DNA of 64,000 nucleotides from Alphaproteobacteria bacterium (GTDB taxonomy: Bacteria > Pseudomonadota > Alphaproteobacteria > Rhizobiales > Xanthobacteraceae): positions 5,344,001-5,408,000 of the forward strand of contig JBBCGH010000001.1 in the NCBI GenBank assembly GCA_037200445.1, read 5' to 3'. Below are positions 34,835-43,603 of the stretch, piece by piece; positions within the stretch are counted from its first letter, which is position 1, and each line of letters begins with the position of its first letter. The notes beneath the pieces were generated by a model. It ran no database searches, was not told where the DNA came from, and saw only the letters and a list, made by a program, of their open reading frames with translations. The position numbers were made by a program, and so were the translations under genes.

Positions 34835-35626
34835 ATGCGATGGACAGCACCGCGACAGTGCAGCCCTCCCGCCTCGCGCCTCGCCCGGAGCCTGCGCGCC
34901 ACGCTGCGGCTCGGGCTCGACACCGCGCTGCCGCGGCTCTGTCCGGCGTGCCGCGATCTCGTCACCGACCAGGGCGTGTGCCCGGCGTGCTGGAGCAAGC
35001 TCGCGTTCATCGCGGCGCCCTATTGCCCACGCCTCGGCATTCCGTTCGCTTACGATCCCGGCCCCGGCATTCTCTCGATGCAGGCCATCGCCGACCCTCC
35101 CGCCTACCAGCGAGCGCGCGCGGCGGTGCGCTACGACGACGTCGCCGCCAGGCTGGTGCACGCCTTCAAGTATGGCGACCGCCTCGATCTCAGCCCTCTG
35201 CTCGGCCGCTGGATGGTCCGTGCCGGCAAGGAGCTGTTCGAAGGAGCGGACGCGCTGGTGCCCGTCCCGCTGCACTGGCGGCGGCTCTGGGCGCGGCGCT
35301 TCAACCAGTCCGCGGCGCTCGCGCAGGCGATCTCGCGCGCCACCGCAATCCCGGTCACCCATACGGCGCTGCGGCGCGTCAAGGCGACCGTTCAGCAGGT
35401 CGGGCTCTCGCGCGCCGAGCGCGCCACCAACGTGCAAGGGGCGTTCCGCATCGATCCCGCCGGCAAGGCCGAGGTCGCCGGGCGCCGCCTCATCGTCATC
35501 GACGATGTGCTCACCTCGGGCGCCACGACGGACGCCTGCGCGCGGGCGCTGTTGCGCGCGGGCGCCGCCCAGGTCGACGTGTTGGTATTCGCGCGGGTTG
35601 TTGACGCAGCGAAAGCGCCCATATAG
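34835..35626 (+). CDS. ComF family phosphoribosyltransferase-like protein
   Basis: 263 residues from ATG 34835. A short zinc-ribbon-like N-terminus (LCPACRDLVTDQGVCPACWS) precedes a PRTase-type domain with the PRPP loop IDDVLTSGATTDACARAL, and the mid-region DALVPVPLHWRRLWARRFNQS is family-typical. ComF is needed for DNA uptake in naturally competent bacteria; in others its role is unclear. It sits in the conserved order comF-grxC-nitrilase-DUF1178. A palindromic repeat lies between it and grxC. Confidence 0.9.
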   Translation: MRWTAPRQCSPPASRLARSLRATLRLGLDTALPRLCPACRDLVTDQGVCPACWSKLAFIAAPYCPRLGIPFAYDPGPGILSMQAIADPPAYQRARAAVRYDDVAARLVHAFKYGDRLDLSPLLGRWMVRAGKELFEGADALVPVPLHWRRLWARRFNQSAALAQAISRATAIPVTHTALRRVKATVQQVGLSRAERATNVQGAFRIDPAGKAEVAGRRLIVIDDVLTSGATTDACARALLRAGAAQVDVLVFARVVDAAKAPI

Positions 35627-35635
35627 TGCCCCTCA

Positions 35636-35683
35636 GCGTGCGATCAGCGAAAGTGGACACCGGTTTTGCGTCCGATCGCACGC
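35636..35683. repeat. GATC-type palindromic repeat, copy 4 (diverged short form)
   Basis: Arms GCGTGCGATC and GATCGCACGC around GCGAAAGTGGACACCGGTTTTGC. It follows comF and precedes grxC, and may limit read-through. Confidence 0.75.
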
Positions 35684-35718
35684 CATGCAAAAATTCTGAT
35701 TAACGGCACATAAGGGCT

Positions 35719-35976
35719 ATGGCTGAAGTTGTGATCTACACGCGGGATTTCTGCTATTACTCGGACGCCGCGCGCGAGCTGTTGACCCGCAAGGGTATCG
35801 GGTTCAAGGAAATCAACGCGACCGGCAAGCGCGAACTGCGCGCCGAGATGATCGAGAAGGCGAATGGGGCAAGCACGTTTCCGCAAATCTTCATCGGCGA
35901 CACGCATGTCGGCGGGTGCGACGACCTTTACGCGCTCGACGAAGACGGCAAGCTCGACGCCTTGCTCGCGGAATAG
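35719..35976 (+). CDS. grxC: Glutaredoxin, GrxC family, with a one-cysteine active site
   Basis: 85 residues, the usual length of class-I glutaredoxin 3. The fold is complete: VVIYTRDFCYYSDAARELL at the N-terminus, the cis-Pro motif STFPQIFIGD, and THVGGCDDLYALDEDGKL. The active site reads CYYS, where the family normally has CPYC or CGYC, so only the N-terminal cysteine is kept. With one cysteine the protein could reduce glutathione mixed disulfides or bind an iron-sulfur cluster, but not protein disulfides by the dithiol route. Neighbours are comF and a nitrilase-family hydrolase. Confidence 0.9.
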   Translation: MAEVVIYTRDFCYYSDAARELLTRKGIGFKEINATGKRELRAEMIEKANGASTFPQIFIGDTHVGGCDDLYALDEDGKLDALLAE

Positions 35977-35982
35977 TTCTTG

Positions 35983-36056
35983 GCGCATGATCTTTTTCCG
36001 AAAACCGGTTCCCATCCCCGATCGCGGTCGAGGACATGCTTTTCGGGATCATGCGC
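35983..36056. repeat. GATC/CCGAAAA palindromic repeat, copy 5 (long form)
   Basis: Arms GCGCATGATC and GATCATGCGC; CCGAAAACCGGTTCCC and CTTTTCGG flank an inner CCCCGATCGCGGTCGAGG segment. It lies between grxC and the nitrilase gene. Confidence 0.85.
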
Positions 36057-36069
36057 AGAGGCACCCAGC

Positions 36070-36948
36070 ATGAACGGCAGCTCGACCTTCCGCGTCGGCC
36101 TGATCCAGATGCGCTCCGGGCGTACGCCGGCCGCCAACCTGAGCGCCGCCGTGAAAATGATCGGTGAGGCGAAGGAAGGCGGCGCCGACTACGTGCAGAC
36201 GCCCGAGATGACCAACATCCTGGAGCGCTCGCGCGAGAGCCTGTTCGCCAAGATCGTGCCTGAAGAGAACGATCCGTCGCTCGCGACATTCCGCGAGCTT
36301 GCGCGCGCGCTCGGCATCTATGTGCATGTGGGGTCGCTCGCCGTGAAGGCTTCGGCCGACAAGGCGTCGAACCGCGGCTTCCTGATCGACCGGCGCGGCG
36401 AGATCGCCGCGCGCTACGACAAGATCCACATGTTCGACGTCGATCTCAAGGGCGGCGAGAGCTATCGCGAGTCGCGCAGCTATCGTCCGGGTGACCTCGC
36501 AGTCGTCTCCGATTTGCCGTGGGGCCGGCTCGGCATGACGATCTGCTATGACCTGCGCTTCCCGGCGCTCTATCGCGCGCTCGCCGAAGCGGGCGCGACG
36601 TTTCTCGCGATCCCCTCCTCGTTCACGCGACAAACTGGCGAGGCGCACTGGCACACGCTGATGCGCGCACGGGCGATCGAGAACGGCTGCTTCGTGATGG
36701 CGGCGGCGCAGGGTGGCGACCACGAGGACGGCCGCGCAACATTCGGGCATTCGGTGGTGGTCGATCCGTGGGGCAAGATCGTCGCGGAGGGCGGCACCGA
36801 GCCCGGCGTCGTTTTCGCCGACATCGATCCGGCGGAAGTATCGACCGCGCGCGGACGCATTCCCTCGCTGCAGCATGGGCGGCGCTTCGAGATCCTCGAG
36901 CCGATGGCCGAGCCCACGCACCTCCACGTCGTCGGAGGGGACGCGTGA
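36070..36948 (+). CDS. Carbon-nitrogen hydrolase (nitrilase superfamily, Nit/omega-amidase-like)
   Basis: 292 residues from ATG 36070. The Glu-Lys-Cys catalytic triad is recognisable as PEMTNIL, YDKIHMFDVDL and MTICYDLRFPALY. The KIHMFDVD phrase places it with the Nit1/Nit2 branch, whose members hydrolyse amide bonds such as deaminated glutathione or alpha-ketoglutaramate. That function is a family inference. Its stop overlaps the GTG start of the DUF1178 gene (GTGA), so the two are translated together. It belongs to the comF-grxC-nitrilase-DUF1178 group. Confidence 0.9.
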   Translation: MNGSSTFRVGLIQMRSGRTPAANLSAAVKMIGEAKEGGADYVQTPEMTNILERSRESLFAKIVPEENDPSLATFRELARALGIYVHVGSLAVKASADKASNRGFLIDRRGEIAARYDKIHMFDVDLKGGESYRESRSYRPGDLAVVSDLPWGRLGMTICYDLRFPALYRALAEAGATFLAIPSSFTRQTGEAHWHTLMRARAIENGCFVMAAAQGGDHEDGRATFGHSVVVDPWGKIVAEGGTEPGVVFADIDPAEVSTARGRIPSLQHGRRFEILEPMAEPTHLHVVGGDA

Positions 36949-37427
36949 TCCGCTACAATCTCGTCTGCGACCAGCGCCACGAATTCGAGAGCTGGTTTGC
37001 GAACTCCGCCGCCTACGACAAGCAGGCCAAGCGCGGGCTCGTGTCCTGCCCGCTCTGCGGCTCCGCGAAGGTCGAGAAGGCCATCATGGCGCCCCGGCTT
37101 GGGCGCACCGACAGGAGCGGGCCGATCATGGCGCCCGCCGAAGAGGCGGCGCCCGCCCCGGCTCCCGCCGAGACGTCGACGCCAGTCGCGATGATCTCGC
37201 CACAGGAGCGCGAGTTTCGGAAGAAGCTGAAGGAATTGCGCGATCATCTCACCTCGAACGCCGACAATGTCGGCAAGAAATTTCCCGAGGTCGCGCGCAA
37301 GATGCACTACGGAGAGATCGAGCATCGCTCGATCTATGGCGAGGCTTCGCCGAAGGACGCCAAGGATTTGCACGAGGAAGGCATCGAGTTTCATCCGCTG
37401 CCCGTGCTGCCCGACGAGCGGAATTAG
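36945..37427 (+). CDS. DUF1178 family protein
   Basis: 160 residues, starting at GTG 36945 inside the nitrilase stop. The family pattern is clear: an N-terminal zinc-knuckle-like stretch (YNLVCDQRHEFESWF and VSCPLCGS), a variable Ala/Pro linker, and a conserved C-terminal helical part (EFRKKLKELRDHLTSNADNVG, EVARKMHYGEIEHRSIYGEA). The function is unknown; constant proximity to a nitrilase suggests a shared process. Confidence 0.88.
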   Translation: MIRYNLVCDQRHEFESWFANSAAYDKQAKRGLVSCPLCGSAKVEKAIMAPRLGRTDRSGPIMAPAEEAAPAPAPAETSTPVAMISPQEREFRKKLKELRDHLTSNADNVGKKFPEVARKMHYGEIEHRSIYGEASPKDAKDLHEEGIEFHPLPVLPDERN

Positions 37428-37439
37428 TAGCGCTCATCG

Positions 37440-38330
37440 TTATCCCGTCGGGTGCGACCAAATCAGCAGGATCACGCCTATCACGATCATCGCCATGCCG
37501 AGGCCTTCGCGCTCACTGGTCGGCTGCTTGAAGATGAACGCGGAGATCGCCTGCGCGAACAGCACCTCGACCAGCGCCAATGTGCGCACGCTCGCGGCGG
37601 TCGCGAGCGCAAACGCGAGGAACCAGAACTGCGAGGCGGTCGCACCCATGAAACCCGCGAACAGCGAACGCCGCCATTGCGCCGCGATCGCGGCGAGCAC
37701 CGCGCGGTCGCGCAGCGCGAGGTAGATTGTGAGCAGCGCGGCCTGCAGCACCAGCCCGCAGGCGAGCGTGAAGGTCGCCGCCATCACGAAATTTGGAAGG
37801 TTGTGGAGATCGAGGATCGCACCGCGATACCCGATGGCCGACAGCGCGAACATGCCGCCGGAAATCAGCCCGATGATCGTGGGTCTGATGCCGCCCTCCA
37901 TCCCGCCCGGCTTGTAGGACATCACGATCACGCCGGCGGTCGCGATGACAATCGCCGCCATCATCGGCAGGCTGACGACATCCGCCAGAAAGACCGCACC
38001 GAAGATCGCCACCTGAATGGGTTCGGTCTTGATGTAGGCGACCACCACCACGAATGAGCGCTGCCCCATCGCGGCGAGCATCGTCGCGGTCGCGCCGATC
38101 TGGAACAGCGCGCCGGCAAGGAGCCACGGGAAGAAGCTCCAGGACGGGCGCGGCAGGTTGCCGGTCGCCAGAAACACGACGAGCAGGAAAATCAGCGCGA
38201 ACGGAAAGCCGAACAGGAAGCGCACATGCGTCGCGCCGACCGTACCGAGCGTGGCGGTGAGCTCGCGCTGCATCGCGTTGCGCGCGGTCTGGCCGGCGGC
38301 GGCCAGCACCGTGAAGACAGCCCAGAGCAT
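37440..38330 (-). CDS. EamA (DMT-superfamily) transporter
   Basis: 296 residues with ten predicted membrane helices in two EamA repeats. The N-terminal repeat has AMQRELTATLGTVGATHVRF and the second LISGGMFALSAIGYRGAILD; GATASQFWFLAFALATA lies near the end. DMT-family exporters move metabolites such as amino acids or purines; the substrate is unknown. It ends four bases from ubiG on the same strand and converges on the DUF1178 gene. Confidence 0.87.
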   Translation of the reverse strand: MLWAVFTVLAAAGQTARNAMQRELTATLGTVGATHVRFLFGFPFALIFLLVVFLATGNLPRPSWSFFPWLLAGALFQIGATATMLAAMGQRSFVVVVAYIKTEPIQVAIFGAVFLADVVSLPMMAAIVIATAGVIVMSYKPGGMEGGIRPTIIGLISGGMFALSAIGYRGAILDLHNLPNFVMAATFTLACGLVLQAALLTIYLALRDRAVLAAIAAQWRRSLFAGFMGATASQFWFLAFALATAASVRTLALVEVLFAQAISAFIFKQPTSEREGLGMAMIVIGVILLIWSHPTG

Positions 38331-38333
38331 TTG

Positions 38334-39065
38334 CTACTTTTCCCCCAGCACCATGTAGTTCACGTCTGTGTCCGCCGACAGCTCCCACCGGTCGGCGAGC
38401 AGATTGTAGATCACGCCGCGCTCGTCTGTCGTGCGCAAGCCGGCGCGCTCCATCGCGATCTCCAGCTCGTCCGGCGTGACAAACTTGTCCCAGCTGTGCG
38501 TGCCGCGCGGCAGCCAGCGCAGCACGTATTCGGCGCCGACAATCGCGAGCGCGAAGCTCTTGAGCGTGCGGTTGATGGTGGCGGCGATCATCAAACCACC
38601 CGGCTGCACCATCTCGGCGCAGCGCGAAACGAACAGCTTCACGTCGGCGACATGCTCGACCACTTCCATCGCCAGCACGATATCGAAGCGCTCGCCGGCG
38701 TCGGCCAGCGCCTCCGCGGTCGTGACGCGGTAGTCGATCGCCAGCTCGCCCTCTTCGGCATGCAGCTTCGCGGCCGCGATGTTCTTCTCGGACGGGTCTG
38801 CGCCGAGCACGTATGCGCCGAGCCGCGCCATTGGCTCGCAGAGAATTCCGCCGCCGCAACCGATATCGAGGATCGCCAAACCCTTGAGGCAATCGAGCTG
38901 CTTCGCGTTGCGCTCGAACTTCTTGCAGGCCGCGTCGCGGATGTAGGCGAGCCGCACCGGATTGAACTTGTGCAGCACCGCCATCTTGCCGCGCGGGTCC
39001 CACCACTCGGCGGCCAGCGCCGAGAAGCGCGCGACTTCGGTTTCGTCGATGGTGCTGGCGTTCAT
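38334..39065 (-). CDS. ubiG: Ubiquinone biosynthesis O-methyltransferase UbiG
   Basis: 243 residues. The UbiG pattern is complete: [20 protein letters not shown] at the N-terminus, [18 protein letters not shown] as motif I, and [27 protein letters not shown] and [15 protein letters not shown] further on. It methylates both hydroxyl groups of ubiquinone precursors using SAM. Its start overlaps the stop of the aldo/keto reductase gene (ATGA). In many alphaproteobacteria ubiG is divergent from lysC; here two genes lie between. Confidence 0.95.
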   Translation of the reverse strand: MNASTIDETEVARFSALAAEWWDPRGKMAVLHKFNPVRLAYIRDAACKKFERNAKQLDCLKGLAILDIGCGGGILCEPMARLGAYVLGADPSEKNIAAAKLHAEEGELAIDYRVTTAEALADAGERFDIVLAMEVVEHVADVKLFVSRCAEMVQPGGLMIAATINRTLKSFALAIVGAEYVLRWLPRGTHSWDKFVTPDELEIAMERAGLRTTDERGVIYNLLADRWELSADTDVNYMVLGEK

Positions 39066-40072
39066 GATGTGTGCGTTGGCCTGCCCTCGATCGGATAGGC
39101 CGGATCGTTGTAGCCGGGCGAAGCCGGGTGGCCGGGCGTGACGAGGCTGTCGATGAACGCCTCATCCTCCTTGGTGAGCTTGGTTTCGAGCGCCTTCACG
39201 TAGCTGTCCCACTGCGCCTCGGTGCGCGGACCCGCGACGACGCCGCTGATCAGCCTGTTGTTGAGCACCCACGCCACCGCGAAGTGCTGCGGCTCGACGC
39301 CACGCGTCTCGCAGTACGCCTTCACCTTCTGCGCAGCGGCGAGCATCTCGGGGCGGAATTCGGTCTGCAGCATGCGGCGGTCGGCGCGGCCGGCGCGCGT
39401 GTCCTTCGGAGCGTCGGCGCCCGGCTGGTATTTGCCGGTCAGCACACCGCGCGCGAGCGGCGAATAGCTCACCACGCCGAGCCCATAGTTGGCGCAGGCC
39501 GGCAGCACCTCCACTTCCATGACGCGATAGAGCGCGTGGTAGTAGGGCTGGTTCACGATCGGCCGGTCGATGCCCATGCGATCGCACAGATTGCAGATTT
39601 CTGCGACGCGCCAGGCGCGATAGTTCGAGACGCCGAAGTAGCGGATCTTGCCGGCCCGCAGCAGATCACCGATCGCGCGCACGGTTTCGGCGAGCGGTGT
39701 CGCGTGGTCTTCCTTGTGCAGGTAATAGATGTCGATGTAGTCGGTGCCGAGCCGGCGCAAACTCTCCTCGGCCGCCTGCATCACCCATTTGCGCGAGAGC
39801 CCGCCGCGGTTCGGTCCCTCGCCCATCGGATTGGCAAGCTTGGTCGCCACCACCCAGTCATTGCGCTGGTTGCCGACCGCACGGCCGACAATCTCCTCGG
39901 ACTTGCCGGCGTTGTAGGCATCCGCCGTGTCGATGAAGTTGACCCGCTGCTCGCGCGCCTTGGCGACGATGCGGCCCGCCGTCGCCTCGTCGGTCGCGGC
40001 CCCGAAGGTCATGGTGCCGACCGCCAGCGGCGAGACCTTCACGCCGCTTTTGCCGAGATTGCGATAGTCCAT
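39062..40072 (-). CDS. Aldo/keto reductase
   Basis: 336 residues. The catalytic tetrad is visible: Asp and Tyr in [15 protein letters not shown], Lys in VVATKLANP and His in YYLHKEDHA. The beta-alpha barrel continues through [12 protein letters not shown] and [19 protein letters not shown], and the coenzyme-binding segment near the end ([17 protein letters not shown]) fits NADPH use. The family reduces aldehydes and ketones; the substrate is not known. Its stop overlaps the ubiG start codon, so they are probably one operon. Confidence 0.9.
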   Translation of the reverse strand: MDYRNLGKSGVKVSPLAVGTMTFGAATDEATAGRIVAKAREQRVNFIDTADAYNAGKSEEIVGRAVGNQRNDWVVATKLANPMGEGPNRGGLSRKWVMQAAEESLRRLGTDYIDIYYLHKEDHATPLAETVRAIGDLLRAGKIRYFGVSNYRAWRVAEICNLCDRMGIDRPIVNQPYYHALYRVMEVEVLPACANYGLGVVSYSPLARGVLTGKYQPGADAPKDTRAGRADRRMLQTEFRPEMLAAAQKVKAYCETRGVEPQHFAVAWVLNNRLISGVVAGPRTEAQWDSYVKALETKLTKEDEAFIDSLVTPGHPASPGYNDPAYPIEGRPTHTS

Positions 40073-40185
40073 CGGTCACCGTGGGAACGTTTTTCATGCT
40101 GCGGGGCTTCCTTCTAGCGCGGGCTTGACGGGTCCGCCTAATGAGAACATAACAAGAACACGGAGCATGCCGCGAAGGTGACGCG

Positions 40186-40878
40186 ATGGCGAGACGAGCG
40201 GAGAAGCCGGCGGACCATGGCCCGGATTTGTTTTCCCGCGCCGCGGCGGCGGACGATGCCGCCGATGCAGACTTCCCGAGCCTGACGGCGGCGCGGAAGG
40301 CAGCCGCGCACTGCGAGCGCTGCCCGCTTTACCGGAACGCAACGCAAACCGTGTTCGGTCAAGGACCGCCGGACGCACCGGTCGTGTTCGTCGGCGAGCA
40401 GCCCGGCGACCAGGAGGACCTGGCCGGCAAACCGTTTGTCGGTCCCGCCGGGCAGATGTTCGATCGCGCGCTCGCCGAAGCCGGTATCGACCGTGCGCGT
40501 GTCTACGTCACGAATGCCGTGAAGCACTTCAAGTTCGAGCCGCGCGGCAAGCGGCGCATCCACCAAAAGCCGAACAATAACGAGATCGAGGCGTGCCGCT
40601 GGTGGCTCGACAACGAGCTTGGCCTGATCGCCCCCCGCATCACGGTCGCACTCGGCGCGACAGCGGCGCGTGCGCTGACCGGGCGCGACACCACGATTTC
40701 GCGGTCGCGTGGACGGCTGATGACGCTGCGCGAGGGTGTCGAGGGCTTTGTGACGGTGCACCCCTCGTTCCTGCTGCGCCTGCCCGACGAGCAATCGAAG
40801 GCGCGGGAGTATGACCGGTTCGTCTCCGACCTGAAGCTGATCGCGCGCCATCTCCCGGAGATAAGGAAGGCGGCCTAG
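40186..40878 (+). CDS. udgX: UdgX-type uracil-DNA glycosylase (covalent uracil-DNA binder)
   Basis: 230 residues. The uracil-DNA glycosylase superfamily motif A is GEQPGDQEDLAGKP (residues 70-83), followed by VGPAG; motif B reads HPSFLLR. UdgX is told from the family-4 enzymes by its extra loop GKRRIHQKP: the histidine (H126 here, H109 in M. smegmatis) attacks C1' and leaves the protein covalently attached to the abasic site. The iron-sulfur cysteines are also visible (AHCERCPLY and the downstream cysteines). A palindromic repeat lies between it and lysC. Confidence 0.88.
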   Translation: MARRAEKPADHGPDLFSRAAAADDAADADFPSLTAARKAAAHCERCPLYRNATQTVFGQGPPDAPVVFVGEQPGDQEDLAGKPFVGPAGQMFDRALAEAGIDRARVYVTNAVKHFKFEPRGKRRIHQKPNNNEIEACRWWLDNELGLIAPRITVALGATAARALTGRDTTISRSRGRLMTLREGVEGFVTVHPSFLLRLPDEQSKAREYDRFVSDLKLIARHLPEIRKAA

Positions 40879-40886
40879 GCACTGGT

Positions 40887-40993
40887 CGTCATCCTGAGGT
40901 GGCGGCGAAGCGGCCCTCGAAGGATGGCCGCAGGCTCGGAGCAAGCGCCGTCACCCTGCGCGGCTCGCAAGGGCTCGCGCCTCAGGGTGACGG
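40887..40993. repeat. CGTCATCCTGAGG-type intergenic repeat
   Basis: CGTCATCCTGAGG at the left and CCTCAGGGTGACG at the right are inverted; the middle contains CCCTCGAAGGATGG and GGCTCGCAAGGGCTCGCG. The phrase CATCCTGAGGTG...CCTCGAAGGATG is typical of a dispersed repeat in this bacterial group. It fills much of the gap between udgX and lysC. Confidence 0.7.
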
Positions 40994-41062
40994 CTGAACA
41001 GTTGCCACCCCCTGCCCTCGCCGCTAAAGGAAAGCCCGCTTTTCTTCGGGACTTCCAGACAC

Positions 41063-42316
41063 ATGGCTCGCCTGGTGATGAAATTCGGCGGGACGTCGGT
41101 CGCCGATACCGACCGCATCCGCAATGTCGCGCGCCACGTGAAGCGCGAGGTCGACGCCGGCCATGAGGTCGCGGTCGTGGTCTCGGCCATGGCGGGCAAG
41201 ACCAATGAGCTGGTCGCCTGGGCGCGCGAGGCGGCGCCGCTGCACGATGCGCGCGAGTATGACGCCGTGGTGGCCTCGGGCGAGCAGGTGACAGCCGGGC
41301 TGCTGGCGATCATGCTCGAAGGCATGGGCGTGAACGCGCGCTCCTGGCAAGGCTGGCAGCTGCCGATCCTCACCTCGCATGCACATGGCGCGGCGCGCAT
41401 CGAGGACATCAACGGCGACGAACTGATCAAGCGGTTCCGTGAGCGCAAGGAAGTCGCGGTGGTCGCGGGCTTCCAGGGCCTGCACAAGCACACAGGCCGC
41501 ATCACCACGCTGGGACGCGGCGGCTCGGATACTTCGGCGGTCGCGATCGCGGCTGCGATCCATGCCGACCGCTGCGACATCTATACGGACGTCGATGGCG
41601 TCTACACGACCGACCCACGGGTCGCGCCGCGTGCGCGCCGCCTCGAGAAGATCGCGTTCGAGGAAATGCTCGAGATGGCCTCGCTCGGCGCCAAGGTCAT
41701 GCAGGTGCGCTCGATCGAGCTCGGCATGGTGCACAATGTGCGCATCTTCGTGCGCTCCTCATTCGACCGGCCGGAGGACATCGATCCGATGTCGAACCAT
41801 CCGCCCGGCACGCTCATCTGCGACGAGAGTGAAATCATGGAACAGCAGGTCGTCACCGGCATCGCCTTCTCCAAGGACGAGGCGCAGATCTCGATCCGCC
41901 ACGTGCCCGACAAGCCGGGCGTGGCGGCTGCGATCTTCGGGCCGCTCGCCGAAGCCAACATCAACGTCGACATGATCGTGCAGAATATCTCGGCCGACGG
42001 CTCGACCACGGACCTGACCTTCACGGTGCCTTCGGCCGACTACGAGCGCGCCAACGTGGTGCTGAAGACGTCGCGGGACGGGATCGGCTACGCCTCGCTG
42101 GACGGCTCGACCGATGTCGCCAAGGTGTCGGTGATCGGCATCGGCATGCGCAGCCACGCCGGCGTCGCCGCGCAGGCCTTCAAGGCGCTGGCCGAGCACA
42201 AGATCAATATTCGCGCGATCACCACGTCGGAGATCAAGTTCTCGCTCTTGATCGACGTAGGCCGCACCGACGAGGCGGTGCGCACGCTGCATAGTCTGTA
42301 TGGGTTGGATAAATAG
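41063..42316 (+). CDS. lysC: Aspartate kinase
   Basis: 417 residues. The amino-acid kinase N-terminus is LVMKFGGTSVADTDR, with nucleotide-binding TLGRGGSDTSAVAIAAA and substrate loop DRCDIYTDVDGVYTTDPR. The C-terminal part carries two ACT domains (VAAAIFGPLAEANINVDMI and GVAAQAFKALAEHKINIRAI), the usual site of lysine and threonine feedback. It makes aspartyl phosphate for the lysine/threonine/methionine branch. A repeat and then a methyltransferase gene follow on the same strand. Confidence 0.97.
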   Translation: MARLVMKFGGTSVADTDRIRNVARHVKREVDAGHEVAVVVSAMAGKTNELVAWAREAAPLHDAREYDAVVASGEQVTAGLLAIMLEGMGVNARSWQGWQLPILTSHAHGAARIEDINGDELIKRFRERKEVAVVAGFQGLHKHTGRITTLGRGGSDTSAVAIAAAIHADRCDIYTDVDGVYTTDPRVAPRARRLEKIAFEEMLEMASLGAKVMQVRSIELGMVHNVRIFVRSSFDRPEDIDPMSNHPPGTLICDESEIMEQQVVTGIAFSKDEAQISIRHVPDKPGVAAAIFGPLAEANINVDMIVQNISADGSTTDLTFTVPSADYERANVVLKTSRDGIGYASLDGSTDVAKVSVIGIGMRSHAGVAAQAFKALAEHKINIRAITTSEIKFSLLIDVGRTDEAVRTLHSLYGLDK

Positions 42317-42320
42317 CCGC

Positions 42321-42447
42321 GTGTCCCGCACGCGGTGCAGCACGCAGTGATGCACCGCAGATGCGGGACCGCGAAGAGCTCCGGAGTTTTGGGCGGTCCC
42401 GCATCTGCGATGCACCGCTAAGAAGCGCTGCATCGCGTGCGGGACAC
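42321..42447. repeat. 127-bp nested palindromic repeat
   Basis: Outer arms GTGTCCCGCACGCGGTGCAGC and GCTGCATCGCGTGCGGGACAC, inner arms TGCACCGCAGATGCGGGACCGC and GCGGTCCCGCATCTGCGATGCA, around a short unique core with GAAGAGCTCCGGAGTTTTGG. It fills the whole gap between lysC and the FkbM gene. A degraded relative lies at 33789. Confidence 0.8.
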
Positions 42448-42457
42448 AGGATTTCGA

Positions 42458-43468
42458 ATGCCCCTCCCTTCCCTTTCCTACGCGCAGCGCTTCGAGGACT
42501 TCCACCTCTGGCGCGCGTTGGGCGGCGTCGCGAACGGTTTTTACATCGATATCGGCGCCGGCCATCCGGTCTACGACAATGTGTCGTTCGCGTTCTATCT
42601 CGCGGGCTGGCGCGGCGTCACGGTCGAGCCGAACCCGGCGCTCGCGGCGCTTTCGCGCGCGGTGCGGCCGCGCGATCAGCTTTATGAAGGCTTGTGCGGC
42701 GCGGCGGCCGGTGACGCGACCCTCTACCTGCAGCGCGAATTCCACGGGCTCTCGACCACCGTGGCCGAACATGCGCAGGCCGCCGAGAAAGAGGTCAATC
42801 GCAGCGCCGAAGCCGTGACGCTGCCGATGACGACGCTTGCGGTCCTCTGCGAACAGCATGCGCCGGCCGGTTTTGAATTCCTCAAGATCGATGTCGAGGG
42901 CGCCGAAGCCGACGTGCTGCGCGGCGCCGATTTCTCGCGCTTTCGGCCGAAGATCATCGTCGTGGAGGCGATCAAGCCTTTGACGCTCGCGCCAGCCTGG
43001 GACGAGTGGGAGCCGCTGCTGGCGCGCCACGGCTATTCCTACGTGTGGGATGATGAGCTCAACCGCTACTACGTGGCCGAGGAGGCGCGCGCGATTGCGC
43101 CACGCCTCACGCAAGGGCCCAAGTGGTACGCGGACGGCCCGCAGATCGGAAACTTCAAGGGCGCAGCCGAGGATCCGACTCACCCGGATCACCGGCTGGC
43201 CCGCCTGCTGGGTCAGGCCGATCTCGCAAAACTCCCGCTGATGGACCGCGGCGCGCTGCTCGCCTTGCTGACGGCCAATGCCGGGGACCTCGATAGGCCC
43301 GCGGGCGCGGCCGACATCGCGGCGATCGGCGAGCGCCTCTTTGGCCCTGCCGCAGCGCAGCAGATTGCGCCGCAGCACGAAACCATTCGTGAGGCTTACC
43401 GGCGCATCATGGATTCGGATGCCTTTCGCACCGCCACCGGCCGGATTGCGGCGAGCTACGCGTGGTAG
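42458..43468 (+). CDS. FkbM family methyltransferase
   Basis: 336 residues from ATG 42458, directly after the repeat. The SAM-binding N-terminus is FYIDIGAGHPVYDNVSFAFY, with acidic loop GVTVEPNPA and FLKIDVEGAEADVLRGADF, the FkbM pattern. FkbM proteins methylate hydroxyl groups, for example in sugars or polyketides; the substrate is unknown here. The C-terminal about 80 residues, after YYVAEEARAI, resemble a helical extension found in lipopolysaccharide- or glycan-related members. It lies between lysC and ptsP. Confidence 0.85.
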   Translation: MPLPSLSYAQRFEDFHLWRALGGVANGFYIDIGAGHPVYDNVSFAFYLAGWRGVTVEPNPALAALSRAVRPRDQLYEGLCGAAAGDATLYLQREFHGLSTTVAEHAQAAEKEVNRSAEAVTLPMTTLAVLCEQHAPAGFEFLKIDVEGAEADVLRGADFSRFRPKIIVVEAIKPLTLAPAWDEWEPLLARHGYSYVWDDELNRYYVAEEARAIAPRLTQGPKWYADGPQIGNFKGAAEDPTHPDHRLARLLGQADLAKLPLMDRGALLALLTANAGDLDRPAGAADIAAIGERLFGPAAAQQIAPQHETIREAYRRIMDSDAFRTATGRIAASYAW

Positions 43469-43603
43469 TGACGCGCGTTTGTCTTGCCCCCGACATGAGC
43501 CATTCGCTATAGCGTGAGCGATCCGCGAGAGGCGCTCGCGGAGCAAGCGACATAAGCCGATCCGGGGGCGCTCCGCCGGGCCTCGACGGCGAAGGACGAA
43601 GCG

